Made by a program: the position numbers and the translations under genes. The notes beneath the pieces were generated by a model. The model searched no databases. It was given only the letters and a program-made list of their open reading frames with translations, and was not told the DNA's origin. Below, one piece after another: positions 1-6,269 of a stretch of 13,119 bases of DNA. The stretch is from JAXHUH01 sp034211175. Lineage in GTDB: Bacteria > Actinomycetota > Acidimicrobiia > Acidimicrobiales > CAIXPF01. Each line of letters begins with the position of its first letter. Position 1 is the stretch's first letter. Location of the stretch: positions 1 through 13,119 of the forward strand of contig JAXHUH010000085.1 in assembly GCA_034211175.1 (NCBI GenBank). The letters run 5' to 3'.

Positions 1-88
1 ATCGGCCGGGTGCTTGGTGGGCGCCGCCCTGGCGTGGTTCTGGGTTCCGCCGGTGGCGTGTGGCGGTCGGGGTGGTAGCCAGTTCCGC

Positions 89-137
89 GGGGGTGGGTGG
101 CTTTCGGGCGTGGGTGGGTCATACGAGGCGGGTGGGG
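89..137 (+). other. G-run-rich leader upstream of the sigma factor gene
   Basis: No gene is supported in the first 154 bases. The frame open through them gives a Gly/Val/Arg-rich product unlike a protein. What stands out is a run of G-tracts on the plus strand: five G, then GGG at 95-97, 106-108, 112-114, 116-118 and 130-132, and GGGG at 134-137, with loops of 1, 8, 3, 1 and 11 nt. Such spacing could form a G-quadruplex in the DNA or in a 5' leader. That is inference only. I could not place a convincing -35/-10 pair here. Confidence 0.3.
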
Positions 138-154
138 TGTGCGAGTTACCGGGT

Positions 155-715
155 GTGAGTAGGCACATGGCGGCGTCTGCCCGGGACGAGGTCGAGGAAG
201 CCGATGATCCGCCGAGGGTGCGGGTCGTCGAGGACTTCGAGGTGTTCTTCCGGAGGGAGCAGCGAGGACTCGTCGCGCTCGCCTTCGCGTTGACGGGCAG
301 CCGGGGCGCCGCCGAGGACATCGCCCAGGAGGCACTCGTCGCCGCGAGCCGGCGATGGGGTCACGTGTCCCAACTCGACAGCCCGATCGGGTGGACCCGG
401 CGCGTCGTGGCCAACCGCTCCACCTCACTCATCCGCCGCAGGGCGAGCGAGGCGCGGGCGAAGGCGCGACTCGCTCTTCGTGGCGGGCCGACCGAGCCCG
501 CACCGTCGATGGCGAGCGAGAACGAGCACCTCTGGGCACTCGTGCGGCGCCTGCCGAAGCGTCAGGCCCAGGTGATCGCGCTCCGAGCGGTCCACGGGCT
601 CAGCCTTCGGGAGGTGGCCGACACGATCGGCATCTCCAAGGCGACGGCGCAGACCCACTTGGAGCGCGCCCGGGCCACGCTCGCCCACCAGCTCGAGGAA
701 GGAGAGGACCGATGA
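155..715 (+). CDS. SigE-family (ECF-like) RNA polymerase sigma factor
   Basis: A sigma-70 family alternative sigma factor, which would direct RNA polymerase to a small regulon. Numbered from the ATG at 167 (182 residues), region 2 spans about residues 24-93: FEVFFRREQ, the region 2.2-like AAEDIAQEAL, then WTRRVVANRS. Region 4 spans about 121-175: LVRRLPKRQAQVIALR, then the helix-turn-helix LSLREVADTIGISKATAQTHLERAR. This length and two-domain layout fit the actinobacterial SigE family of short sigma factors. The start is uncertain: GTG at 155 or ATG at 167, neither with a strong Shine-Dalgarno. The frame is open further upstream but is not protein-like there. The stop overlaps the ATG of the next gene (ATGA at 712-715), implying translational coupling with a membrane protein that may regulate it. 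Family assignment is firm; the regulon is unknown. Confidence 0.88.
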   Translation: MSRHMAASARDEVEEADDPPRVRVVEDFEVFFRREQRGLVALAFALTGSRGAAEDIAQEALVAASRRWGHVSQLDSPIGWTRRVVANRSTSLIRRRASEARAKARLALRGGPTEPAPSMASENEHLWALVRRLPKRQAQVIALRAVHGLSLREVADTIGISKATAQTHLERARATLAHQLEEGEDR

Positions 716-1419
716 CCGATCTCGATGACCGGCTCACCTCAGCCGTGGACGACCTCTGGTGGTGCGTCGAGGACTTCGACCTCCCGGCCACGGTGCAACG
801 GCGTCCCGCCGCCCAACCCGCACTTGCCTTCGTGGCTGCGACACTGCTCGTCGTCATCGTCGCAGTCGGGTTCGGCTCGGCGGTGAGGGACACGCCCCGA
901 GACATGGCGGCGTCCACCGCCCGCTTTCAAGGGGGCGTCACCACGGCGACCGACGTGGCGGCGGCGCCCGACGGCCGTTCCGGGCCCATGACCATGCGGG
1001 AGGCGCACCTGGCGTCCACGGTCGCCGCGGCGGGCCGAGGACTGGGTTGGGACGTCGACGTCCCCGGCGACGTGCTGGCGACGACCAGCCGCGCCCCTCT
1101 GCCCGGCGTCACGTTCACGGAGGTGCACCTCGACCTGGGCGGAGCGGCCGGGCGGCTCCAGGTCTCCTACCTGCGGGGCGACGCTGATGCCGTGGCCGAG
1201 GGCACATCGGTCGAGCGGGAGCTCGTCGAGCAGCGGGGCACGGCCGACATCTACGAAGGAACCGACGGCAACACGGCGAGGGCCGTGGAGCTGTTCGACG
1301 GGACGACGATCGTGTACGTCCGCTCCGAATGGACATCGGACGCCCGAAGCTTCGCCGAGCTGGTCGAGATCGCGGATGCCGTGAACCGGGAGCACGGCGA
1401 CCGCGCCCTCGGTGGCTGA
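712..1419 (+). CDS. Single-pass membrane protein coupled to the sigma factor (possible anti-sigma factor)
   Basis: A 235-residue protein that I do not recognise by family. Residues 1-36 are acidic then basic and would be cytoplasmic. A hydrophobic segment at about 37-57 (LAFVAATLLVVIVAVGFGSA) is a clear transmembrane helix, and about 175 soluble residues follow, predicted outside the membrane. This topology, and the ATGA overlap with the preceding sigma factor gene, is what one expects of an anti-sigma factor. There is, however, no zinc-binding HxxxCxxC motif of the ZAS anti-sigma family; the one N-terminal cysteine (C18) sits in DLWWCVED. The WW-containing stretch at 15-25 could be the sigma-contact helix (inference). 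It could instead be a sensory lipid- or envelope-binding protein. The gene ends 25 bp before the convergent HxlR gene. Confidence 0.72.
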   Translation: MTDLDDRLTSAVDDLWWCVEDFDLPATVQRRPAAQPALAFVAATLLVVIVAVGFGSAVRDTPRDMAASTARFQGGVTTATDVAAAPDGRSGPMTMREAHLASTVAAAGRGLGWDVDVPGDVLATTSRAPLPGVTFTEVHLDLGGAAGRLQVSYLRGDADAVAEGTSVERELVEQRGTADIYEGTDGNTARAVELFDGTTIVYVRSEWTSDARSFAELVEIADAVNREHGDRALGG

Positions 1420-1444
1420 CCGGGGTTCGGGCGGCCGTCGGCTT

Positions 1445-1888
1445 CTACGCGGAGCCGGCGTCGTAGGTCGCGCGGTTGGCGAAGACCTCGTCCATGTGGG
1501 ACTCGGCCCAGGTCTTGAGGGCGCGCATCGTGGTGTGCAGCGAGCGGCCGAGGTCGGTCAGCTCGTAGGTCACCGTGACCGGCACCGTCGGGGTGACGGT
1601 GCGGGTGATCAGGCCGTCGCGCTCCAGGGACCGCAACGTCTGGGTCAGCATCTTCTGGCTGACCCCGACCAGCAGCCGGGAGAGCTCCGAGTACCGCAAC
1701 GGCCGGGGCTCACCCGCGCAGTCGGCGCCGAACTCGTGCGAGCCGTCGCTGCCGAGCGCCGCCAGGACCAACGTCACCCACTTGCCGGAGATCCGGTCGA
1801 GGAGCTGGCGGCTCGGGCACGCCGCCAGGAACGCGTCGTAGGCGGCCGCCCGGTTCGTCGGCGTCCCGGTCGTGTCCTCAGCGGCCAC
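1445..1888 (-). CDS. HxlR-family winged-helix transcriptional regulator
   Basis: A 147-residue DNA-binding regulator of the HxlR family, which often controls a divergent oxidoreductase gene and can sense reactive electrophiles or oxidants through a conserved N-terminal cysteine. The family pattern is clear: CPSRQLLDRISGKW at about residues 24-37 with the cysteine at C24, the recognition region RYSELSRLLVGVSQKMLTQT at about 65-84, the LERDGLI turn, and the wing ending in YELTDLGRSL at about 108-117. I chose GTG at 1888 because a GGAGAGG-type ribosome site lies just before it and the protein then has the usual family length; the frame stays open upstream but covers the intergenic operator. The gene diverges from the aldo/keto reductase gene, which it probably represses. 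C24 as a redox sensor is inferred from relatives. Confidence 0.9.
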   Translation of the reverse strand: MAAEDTTGTPTNRAAAYDAFLAACPSRQLLDRISGKWVTLVLAALGSDGSHEFGADCAGEPRPLRYSELSRLLVGVSQKMLTQTLRSLERDGLITRTVTPTVPVTVTYELTDLGRSLHTTMRALKTWAESHMDEVFANRATYDAGSA

Positions 1889-1941
1889 CGGCCTCTCCTC
1901 GTCATCGTTACCCGTGACATCGCCGTGTCGAGGGGAGCAAC

Positions 1942-1973
1942 GCACCTCGAGGTGCCTACTTCCCAATGGGAAG
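1942..1973. promoter_or_regulatory. Palindromes (probable HxlR operator) in the HxlR-reductase divergent region
   Basis: Two adjacent palindromes lie between the divergent start codons. One is a perfect 14-bp palindrome, GCACCTCGAGGTGC, at 1942-1955. The other is an inverted repeat, CTTCCC-AAT-GGGAAG, at 1959-1973, inside the longer TA-rich-ended sequence TACTTCCCAATGGGAAGCTA. The second has the size and ends expected of an HxlR-family operator (TAC...GTA-like arms with a short spacer). It covers the -35 hexamer proposed for the reductase promoter, so binding would block that promoter. Assignment to the HxlR protein rests on position and shape. Confidence 0.55.
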
Positions 1974-1988
1974 CTACCCGTCGACAAT
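1960..1988 (+). promoter_or_regulatory. Candidate promoter of the aldo/keto reductase gene
   Basis: TTCCCA at 1960-1965 and GACAAT at 1983-1988 are separated by exactly 17 bp and each match the sigma-70 consensus at four of six positions or better. Transcription would start near 1995, leaving a leader of about 35 nt that contains the GAGGGA ribosome site before the ATG at 2031. The -35 hexamer lies inside the 1959-1973 inverted repeat. Confidence 0.4.
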
Positions 1989-2030
1989 GGAGCCGACAAG
2001 CCCCCGCGATCTCCCCCGAGGGAACGAACG

Positions 2031-2897
2031 ATGATCTCCACCGACCTGCCCGGCGGCACCTGGGCGCTCGGCGACCTGACGGTCACCCGGTTCGGGTACG
2101 GCGCCATGCAGCTTGCCGGCCCCGGGGTGATGGGCCCGCCCGCCGACCGCGACGGCGCCCTCGACCTGCTCCGCGAGGTCGTCGCGGCCGGCGTCACCCA
2201 CATCGACACCAGCGACGCCTACGGCCCTTACGTCACCAACCGGCTCATCCGCGAGGCCCTGCACCCGTACCCCGAGTCGCTCCACCTCGTCACCAAGGTC
2301 GGAGCGAACCGCGATGCACAGGGCGGTTGGCCTCCGGCCCGCGATCCCGAGAGCCTGCGGCGGGCGGTCGACAAGAACCTCGAGAACCTCGGCCTCGACG
2401 CGCTCGACCTGGTGAACCTCCGTCTCGGCGACGCCACGGGCCCGCAGCCGGGCTCGATCGCAGAGCCGTTCGAGACACTCGTCGGGCTCCGGCAGCTGGG
2501 CCTGATCCGTCATCTCGGCCTGAGCAACGCGACCCCCGAGCAGATCGCCGAGGCGCAGGCAATCGCGCCGATCGTGTGCGTCCAGAACATGTACAACCTG
2601 GCGCACCGCCACGACGACGCCCTCGTCGACACGCTGGCCGAGCAGGGCGTCGCCTACGTGCCGTTCTTCCCCCTCGGCGGCTTCAGCCCGCTGCAGTCGG
2701 AGGCGCTGTCGCGGGTGGCCGAGCGGACGGGAGCGACGCCGATGTCGATCGCGCTCGCGTGGCTCCTCCAACGCTCGCCCAACATCCTGCTCATCCCGGG
2801 CACGTCGTCGATCGCCCACCTCCGGGAGAACATCGCCGGCGCCGGGATCGTGCTCACGGCGGAGGACGTCGCCGAGCTGGACCGCATCGGGTCCTGA
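2031..2897 (+). CDS. Aldo/keto reductase, YdbC/PdxI-like
   Basis: A 288-residue NADPH-dependent aldo/keto reductase with the (alpha/beta)8 fold. The catalytic residues D59 and Y64 are in HIDTSDAYG and K89 is in VTKVG; the cofactor-binding strands GLSNATPEQI (about 163-172) and IPGTSSIAHLRENI (about 255-268) are typical. The fourth tetrad residue, normally a histidine in an LHR-like motif, is replaced: the strand reads DLVNLRLGD (about 126-134). That NLR variant, together with the length, matches the E. coli YdbC group, whose E. coli member is reported as a pyridoxal reductase (PdxI). Substrate here is therefore unproven, and pyridoxal or another aldehyde is possible. Start chosen at ATG 2031 with GAGGGA about 9 nt upstream. 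The divergent HxlR gene suggests induction by electrophile or aldehyde stress. Confidence 0.88.
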   Translation: MISTDLPGGTWALGDLTVTRFGYGAMQLAGPGVMGPPADRDGALDLLREVVAAGVTHIDTSDAYGPYVTNRLIREALHPYPESLHLVTKVGANRDAQGGWPPARDPESLRRAVDKNLENLGLDALDLVNLRLGDATGPQPGSIAEPFETLVGLRQLGLIRHLGLSNATPEQIAEAQAIAPIVCVQNMYNLAHRHDDALVDTLAEQGVAYVPFFPLGGFSPLQSEALSRVAERTGATPMSIALAWLLQRSPNILLIPGTSSIAHLRENIAGAGIVLTAEDVAELDRIGS

Positions 2898-2898
2898 G

Positions 2899-2954
2899 CC
2901 GGGCCCGCGCCGCCGAGGCGGGCCCGGGGTCGCGGCCGACGGGCCGCCGGCCCG
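2899..2954. terminator. Two GC-rich hairpins between convergent genes (bidirectional terminator)
   Basis: Just past the reductase stop, CCGGGCCCGC at 2899-2908 pairs perfectly with GCGGGCCCGG at 2918-2927 across a 9-nt loop. A second hairpin, CGGGCC-GCC-GGCCCG, occupies 2940-2954. They fill the 61-bp gap between the reductase and the convergent DUF2236 gene. There is no T-tract on either strand, as is common for actinobacterial terminators, so the function is inferred from position and stem strength. Confidence 0.6.
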
Positions 2955-2958
2955 GTGC

Positions 2959-3957
2959 TCAGGCGGCGGCGCGGGCGCGGGCGGTGACGTGGAGGGGCGG
3001 CTCGCCGACGACGGTGCGGATGAGGGCGAAGAGCCGTCGGACCCGGCGGGCGGCCCGTCGCTCCGCGGCACGGTCCGAGTCGGGCGCGAGCAGTTCGTGG
3101 TGGGTGTCGTCGACCGTGTCGAGGGTGGCGAGGACGAACGGGAGCAGCAGGCGGCGCTGGCGGGACGGCACCCGGTCGAGCTTCACGACCCGGTCGATCC
3201 GCTTGCGGGTCATCCGCGTGGTCGACAGCTCTGGGGTGTGGGCCGCCATCCGCTCACGAAGGCCGGCCAGCGTGGTCGGCAGCTCGCCCTCCTCGACCAG
3301 GGGGAGCGGCAGCTCGCCGGCCCGGAGCGCGGCCCGCCGCTCGGGATCGTCGAAGGTGGCGGCGAGATCGACGCGGTGGTCGAGGAGCGCGGCGTGGACG
3401 GCCTGCTCGCGCACGAACGCGTCGGCCACCTCGGGAGCGACCGGGCCGGTGCCGAACCGCTCGGTCATCGCGAGCACGGAGTCGGTCATCGTCATCGAGA
3501 CCCACGCGGTCAGGTGGGGGTCGGTGGCGTCGTAGGTGACGCCCTCCTTGCTGGTCCCGCTGACCGTCCGGTGCATGGCCCGGACCCGTCGGGCCGAGCG
3601 GAAGACCTCGTCCAGCGAGCCGAAGTTCTGGGCCTGCACGTAGACGCCGGTCCGCTGCACCCGGCCGAGGAAGTCCTCGTCGAACGTGCCGGTGCTGGCG
3701 GTGGCGGTCGGGATCGGCGCGGACAGCGCCTGGAGCAGCGCGGCCCGCAGCCCGGCGAGTGGCTGCGGGTGCTGGCCGACGAGCGACCACGTCGCGGAGC
3801 CGGGGCCGAACAGCCCGGGGTCACCCGGCGTGGCGTCGGGATCGAGGCTGCAGCGGTAGAGGCCGGTGCGGGCGAGGAACCGGTCCCGCAGGAACGGGAC
3901 GCCGGCGGGGGAGGGGCCCGACGCCGTGGCGCCGCGTGATTCGAGCGTCGCGGTCAT
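2959..3957 (-). CDS. DUF2236 family protein (MpaB/latex-clearing-protein-like oxygenase)
   Basis: A 332-residue member of DUF2236, the family that includes the fungal ER-bound oxygenase MpaB and is related to haem-dependent rubber oxygenase Lcp. Visible family signatures are RRVRAMHRTVSG at about residues 123-134, and YDATDPHLTAWVSMTMTDS at 142-160, the usual YxAxDPxxxxWVH block, followed by an all-helical C-terminal half. In this protein the usual histidine after WV is serine (S154). No signal peptide or membrane segment is evident. Start chosen at ATG 3957, where GGGAGG lies about 9 nt upstream; an in-frame ATG further out would run into the upstream gene. It overlaps the end of the TetR gene by ATGA (3954-3957), so the two are co-translated and the TetR protein probably controls it. 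Substrate unknown; a lipid or isoprenoid-like molecule is a guess from relatives. Confidence 0.82.
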   Translation of the reverse strand: MTATLESRGATASGPSPAGVPFLRDRFLARTGLYRCSLDPDATPGDPGLFGPGSATWSLVGQHPQPLAGLRAALLQALSAPIPTATASTGTFDEDFLGRVQRTGVYVQAQNFGSLDEVFRSARRVRAMHRTVSGTSKEGVTYDATDPHLTAWVSMTMTDSVLAMTERFGTGPVAPEVADAFVREQAVHAALLDHRVDLAATFDDPERRAALRAGELPLPLVEEGELPTTLAGLRERMAAHTPELSTTRMTRKRIDRVVKLDRVPSRQRRLLLPFVLATLDTVDDTHHELLAPDSDRAAERRAARRVRRLFALIRTVVGEPPLHVTARARAAA

Positions 3958-4634
3958 TCGGGGGTCCTCCCGGGGAGTCGGAGCAGCCATCGGTACATCT
4001 CCCGCGCCTCGGCCCACATCGCGGCCTCGTCGTCCGGTTGTAGTGCCGTGGTCGGGGTGAGCAGGCGCGAGTGGGTGACCCGGGCCAGCATCGTGGCCAG
4101 CGGCACGGGGTCGAAGCGCTCGATCCGGCCCTCGTCCATCAGCCGCTCGAGGTGGCGGACGAGGTAGGCGGCGCCGGCGTCGATGATCGGTGCGCCGTCG
4201 GTGGTGAGCCGGGGCAGCATGACCTCGGGCTCGGTCTCGATCAACCGCCGCAGGAGCGGGAGCCGGCCGAGCCGTTGGGAGACGGCGAGGCTCACCTCGA
4301 TCATCTGGTCCTCGGGAGAGGCGTCGCGGTCGATCGAGACCTCGAGCTCGGCGAGGAAGCGGCGGGTCTCGCGCAGCACGACCGCCGAGACGATCTCGTC
4401 CTTCGACCCGAACCAGCGGTACAGCGTCGCCGGGCTCACGCCGCTGCGCTTCGCGATCTCGTTGACGCTGGTGCGCCGGATGCCGAAGTCCAACAGCGCG
4501 CTGAGCGCGCCGTCGAGCGCCGCGTCGACGCCGTCGCCCGTTGCCGCTGTGCCTGGCGAGTCGCCGAGTGCCCTGTCGCCGAGGGAACTGTCGCTGAGCA
4601 CGGCAGCAAGCAGCTCGTCAGCCGGCGAGGTCAT
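3954..4634 (-). CDS. TetR/AcrR-family transcriptional regulator
   Basis: A 226-residue TetR repressor. The helix-turn-helix lies at about residues 53-78 (RTSVNEIAKRSGVSPATLYRWFGSK shows the family pattern), preceded by an unusually long, acidic, Ala/Gly-rich N-terminal arm of about 35 residues. The C-terminal helical domain ends in WAEAREMYRWLLRLPG. The ATG at 4634 lies at the edge of a perfect inverted repeat (4633-4661) and has no Shine-Dalgarno, so the message is probably leaderless and autorepressed. The gene runs straight into the DUF2236 oxygenase gene with an ATGA overlap. If the long arm is not real, an internal start would shorten it, but no better ribosome site is seen. The ligand is not predictable. 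Confidence 0.9.
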   Translation of the reverse strand: MTSPADELLAAVLSDSSLGDRALGDSPGTAATGDGVDAALDGALSALLDFGIRRTSVNEIAKRSGVSPATLYRWFGSKDEIVSAVVLRETRRFLAELEVSIDRDASPEDQMIEVSLAVSQRLGRLPLLRRLIETEPEVMLPRLTTDGAPIIDAGAAYLVRHLERLMDEGRIERFDPVPLATMLARVTHSRLLTPTTALQPDDEAAMWAEAREMYRWLLRLPGRTPE

Positions 4635-4661
4635 GAGAGAATAGTCGCGTCATTCTCTCAT
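4633..4661. promoter_or_regulatory. Perfect inverted repeat, probable TetR operator
   Basis: ATGAGAGAAT at 4633-4642 is the exact reverse complement of ATTCTCTCAT at 4652-4661, with 9 nt between. Arms of this length next to a TetR start codon are the typical form of a TetR-family operator. It covers the proposed -10 element of the TetR gene and its start codon, and also lies about 25 bp upstream of the divergent small gene at 4685, so one site could control both directions. Confidence 0.75.
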
Positions 4662-4669
4662 CATCGCAA
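4641..4669 (-). promoter_or_regulatory. Candidate leaderless promoter of the TetR-DUF2236 operon
   Basis: On the minus strand TTGCGA (4669-4664) is followed after 17 bp by GACTAT (4646-4641), and the ATG begins six nt after that hexamer. Transcription would therefore begin at or next to the ATG. The sequence before the ATG, ending in TCTCTC, has no Shine-Dalgarno, which agrees with a leaderless message. The operator repeat overlaps the -10 element. Confidence 0.45.
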
Positions 4670-4684
4670 GATGGCAGTGGAGCG

Positions 4685-4930
4685 GTGACAGGCGACCGGC
4701 GCGGCGGCTACTCGCACCTGACCGCGGAGCAGGTCGCGGCGATCGGGCGTGCGGACGCCGAGGTCAGCGCGACCCGCGGCCGACACCTCGCGCGGGTCGT
4801 TGTCGACGTCTACGAGCGCGACGAGGACGCGCAGGTGCAGGTGCCCCGAGAGAGCGACCTGGACGTCACCGACACATCACGGGTGGCGGCGCTGGTGCAG
4901 CGGGCCGCCGAGGCGCTGCGCTCGTGGTGA
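4685..4930 (+). CDS. Small hypothetical protein (81 residues)
   Basis: Not recognised. A charged, soluble 81-residue protein starting at GTG 4685, with GGAG a few nt upstream. Residues 12-30 (LTAEQVAAIGRADAEVSAT) look helical, 35-43 (HLARVVVDVY) a strand, and 63-81 (TSRVAALVQRAAEALRSW) an amphipathic helix. Codon third positions are almost all G or C, which supports real coding. There are no cysteines and no membrane segment. It diverges from the TetR gene across the 4633-4661 operator and converges on the epoxide hydrolase gene, with 45 bp between their stops. Shared control with the TetR-DUF2236 pair is an inference; it could also be an unrelated small orphan. Confidence 0.6.
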   Translation: MTGDRRGGYSHLTAEQVAAIGRADAEVSATRGRHLARVVVDVYERDEDAQVQVPRESDLDVTDTSRVAALVQRAAEALRSW

Positions 4931-4975
4931 TCCCCGTCTCGGCGGCGAGCCCGCGGGTGCACGCGTGTGGCCCCG

Positions 4976-6139
4976 TCAGCGGGCCAGGCGGAAGCAGTTC
5001 CGCAGCTCGCCGACGAACAGGTCGGGCTGCTCGAAGGCGGCGAAGTGGCCGCCCCTGTCGAGCTCGTTCCAGTAGACGATGTTCTTGTAGCGGTTCTCGG
5101 CCCAGCGCCGGGAGCAGACGAAGATCTCCTTCGGGAAGATGCTGCAGCCCGCCGGGATCTGCACCTCGCCGGCGCTGAACGATCCGAAGCTCTCCCAGTA
5201 CAGGCGGGCGGACGAGGCGCCGCTGGCGGTGAGCCAGTAGAGCATGATGTTGTCGAGCATCTCGTCCCGGCTGAGGGCGTTCTCCGGGTGGCCGTCGCAG
5301 TCGGTCCAGGCCCAGAACTTCTCGAGGATCCACGCGGCCTGGCCGATCGGCGAGTCGACGAGCCCGTACCCGAGGGTCTGCGGTCGGGTGCTCTGCTGCT
5401 TCGAGTAGCCCGAGTCCCATTCCTGGTAGTGCGCCATGCCGGCCAGGCCGCGCTTCTCGAGGTCGGTCAGGGTGTCGTCGATCGGGTCGGGCCGGGCGGA
5501 CACCATGTTCACGTGGATGGCGGCGCAGTGGTCGGTGTCGCGGACGCCGATCGCGGTGGTGACGGCGCTGCCCCAGTCACCGCCCTGGGCGACGTAGCGG
5601 TCGTAGCCCAGGCGGGCCATCAGCTCGGCCCAGGTGTCGGCGATCTTCTCGACGCCCCATCCCGGCGCCTCGGGCTTGCCGGAGAACCCGTAGCCGGGCA
5701 GGGCCGGGCACACCACGTGGAAGGCGTCCGCGGGGTCGCCGCCGTGGGCGGCTGGGTCGGCGAGTGGCCCGATGACCTTCAGGAACTCGACGATCGAGCC
5801 CGGCCAGCCGTGGGTCATGACCAGCGGCAGCGCGTTGGGTTCCGGTGAGCGAACGTGGAGGAAGTGGATGTCCAGGCCGTCGATCGTGGTGATCGCCTGG
5901 TCGAAGGCGTTGATCCTCGCCTCGGCGCGACGCCAGTCGTAGGTGTGCTGCCAGTAGTCGAGGATCTCCCGGGCGTAGGCCAGCGGCACGCCCTGGGACC
6001 AGTCGTCGGGCGTCTCGCGCTCGGGCAGGCGGGTCAGCGCCAGTCGGGTGCGCAGGTCCTCGAGCTGCTTCTCGGGGACCTCGATCTCGAAGGGCCGGAT
6101 CTCGAAGGGCCGGATCTCGAAGGGCCTGATCTCGCTCAC
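4976..6139 (-). CDS. Microsomal-type epoxide hydrolase (EHN + alpha/beta hydrolase)
   Basis: A 387-residue epoxide hydrolase that converts epoxides to vicinal diols through a covalent aspartyl ester. The N-terminal EHN domain covers about residues 1-110. The hydrolase core shows the HGWPGS oxyanion motif (110-115), GYGFSG (149-154), nucleophile D188 in GGDWGS, E338 in FPKEIF as the charge-relay acid and H365 in GGHFAAF as the base, the layout of mammalian microsomal EH; Y314 in ARLYWES is a likely ring-opening tyrosine. There is no N-terminal membrane anchor, so it should be cytosolic. Start: GTG 6139 sits 7 nt after GGGGAGG, a better distance than the ATG at 6145, which is 1 nt away. The first residues contain EIRPF three times, encoded by a 15-bp tandem repeat where relatives have one copy. 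The substrate is not predictable. Confidence 0.92.
   Translation of the reverse strand: MSEIRPFEIRPFEIRPFEIEVPEKQLEDLRTRLALTRLPERETPDDWSQGVPLAYAREILDYWQHTYDWRRAEARINAFDQAITTIDGLDIHFLHVRSPEPNALPLVMTHGWPGSIVEFLKVIGPLADPAAHGGDPADAFHVVCPALPGYGFSGKPEAPGWGVEKIADTWAELMARLGYDRYVAQGGDWGSAVTTAIGVRDTDHCAAIHVNMVSARPDPIDDTLTDLEKRGLAGMAHYQEWDSGYSKQQSTRPQTLGYGLVDSPIGQAAWILEKFWAWTDCDGHPENALSRDEMLDNIMLYWLTASGASSARLYWESFGSFSAGEVQIPAGCSIFPKEIFVCSRRWAENRYKNIVYWNELDRGGHFAAFEQPDLFVGELRNCFRLAR
6083..6134. repeat. 15-bp tandem repeat, about 3.5 copies, in the epoxide hydrolase N-terminus
   Basis: The unit GATCTCGAAGGGCCG occurs at 6083-6097 and 6098-6112, again at 6113-6127 with its last base changed to T, and as a partial GATCTCG at 6128-6134. 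It encodes the pentapeptide EIRPF three times before the normal EIEVPE continuation. Because the unit is 15 bp, copy-number changes keep the reading frame and would only lengthen or shorten the N-terminal tail. Confidence 0.9.
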
Positions 6140-6221
6140 GGGCATTCCTCCCCTGGTGCCGTTCGCCGGAGAGGATCGCAGGCGCACCGGTGTTCGCGTC
6201 CATTGCCGGGCGCGCCGGTGG

Positions 6222-6251
6222 GGCCGAGCCCGCTGGTCGGTGGGCTCGGCC
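6222..6251 (-). terminator. Hairpin terminator downstream of the HNH gene
   Basis: GGCCGAGCCC at 6222-6231 pairs perfectly with GGGCTCGGCC at 6242-6251 across a 10-nt loop. It begins 18 nt past the stop of the minus-strand HNH gene and lies before the epoxide hydrolase start. There is no U-tract. It suggests the epoxide hydrolase is transcribed separately, from somewhere in 6145-6221, where I could not single out a promoter. Confidence 0.6.
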
Positions 6252-6269
6252 GGTGGTCCCGGAGCGGGT

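Noticed and set aside
1412..3535. Long plus-strand open frame across the HxlR, reductase and DUF2236 genes
   Set aside because: It crosses three well-supported genes in other frames and gives an Arg/Pro-rich low-complexity product.
6083..6134. Reading the short tandem repeat as a CRISPR array
   Set aside because: The units are only 15 bp, contiguous without spacers and lie inside a coding region.
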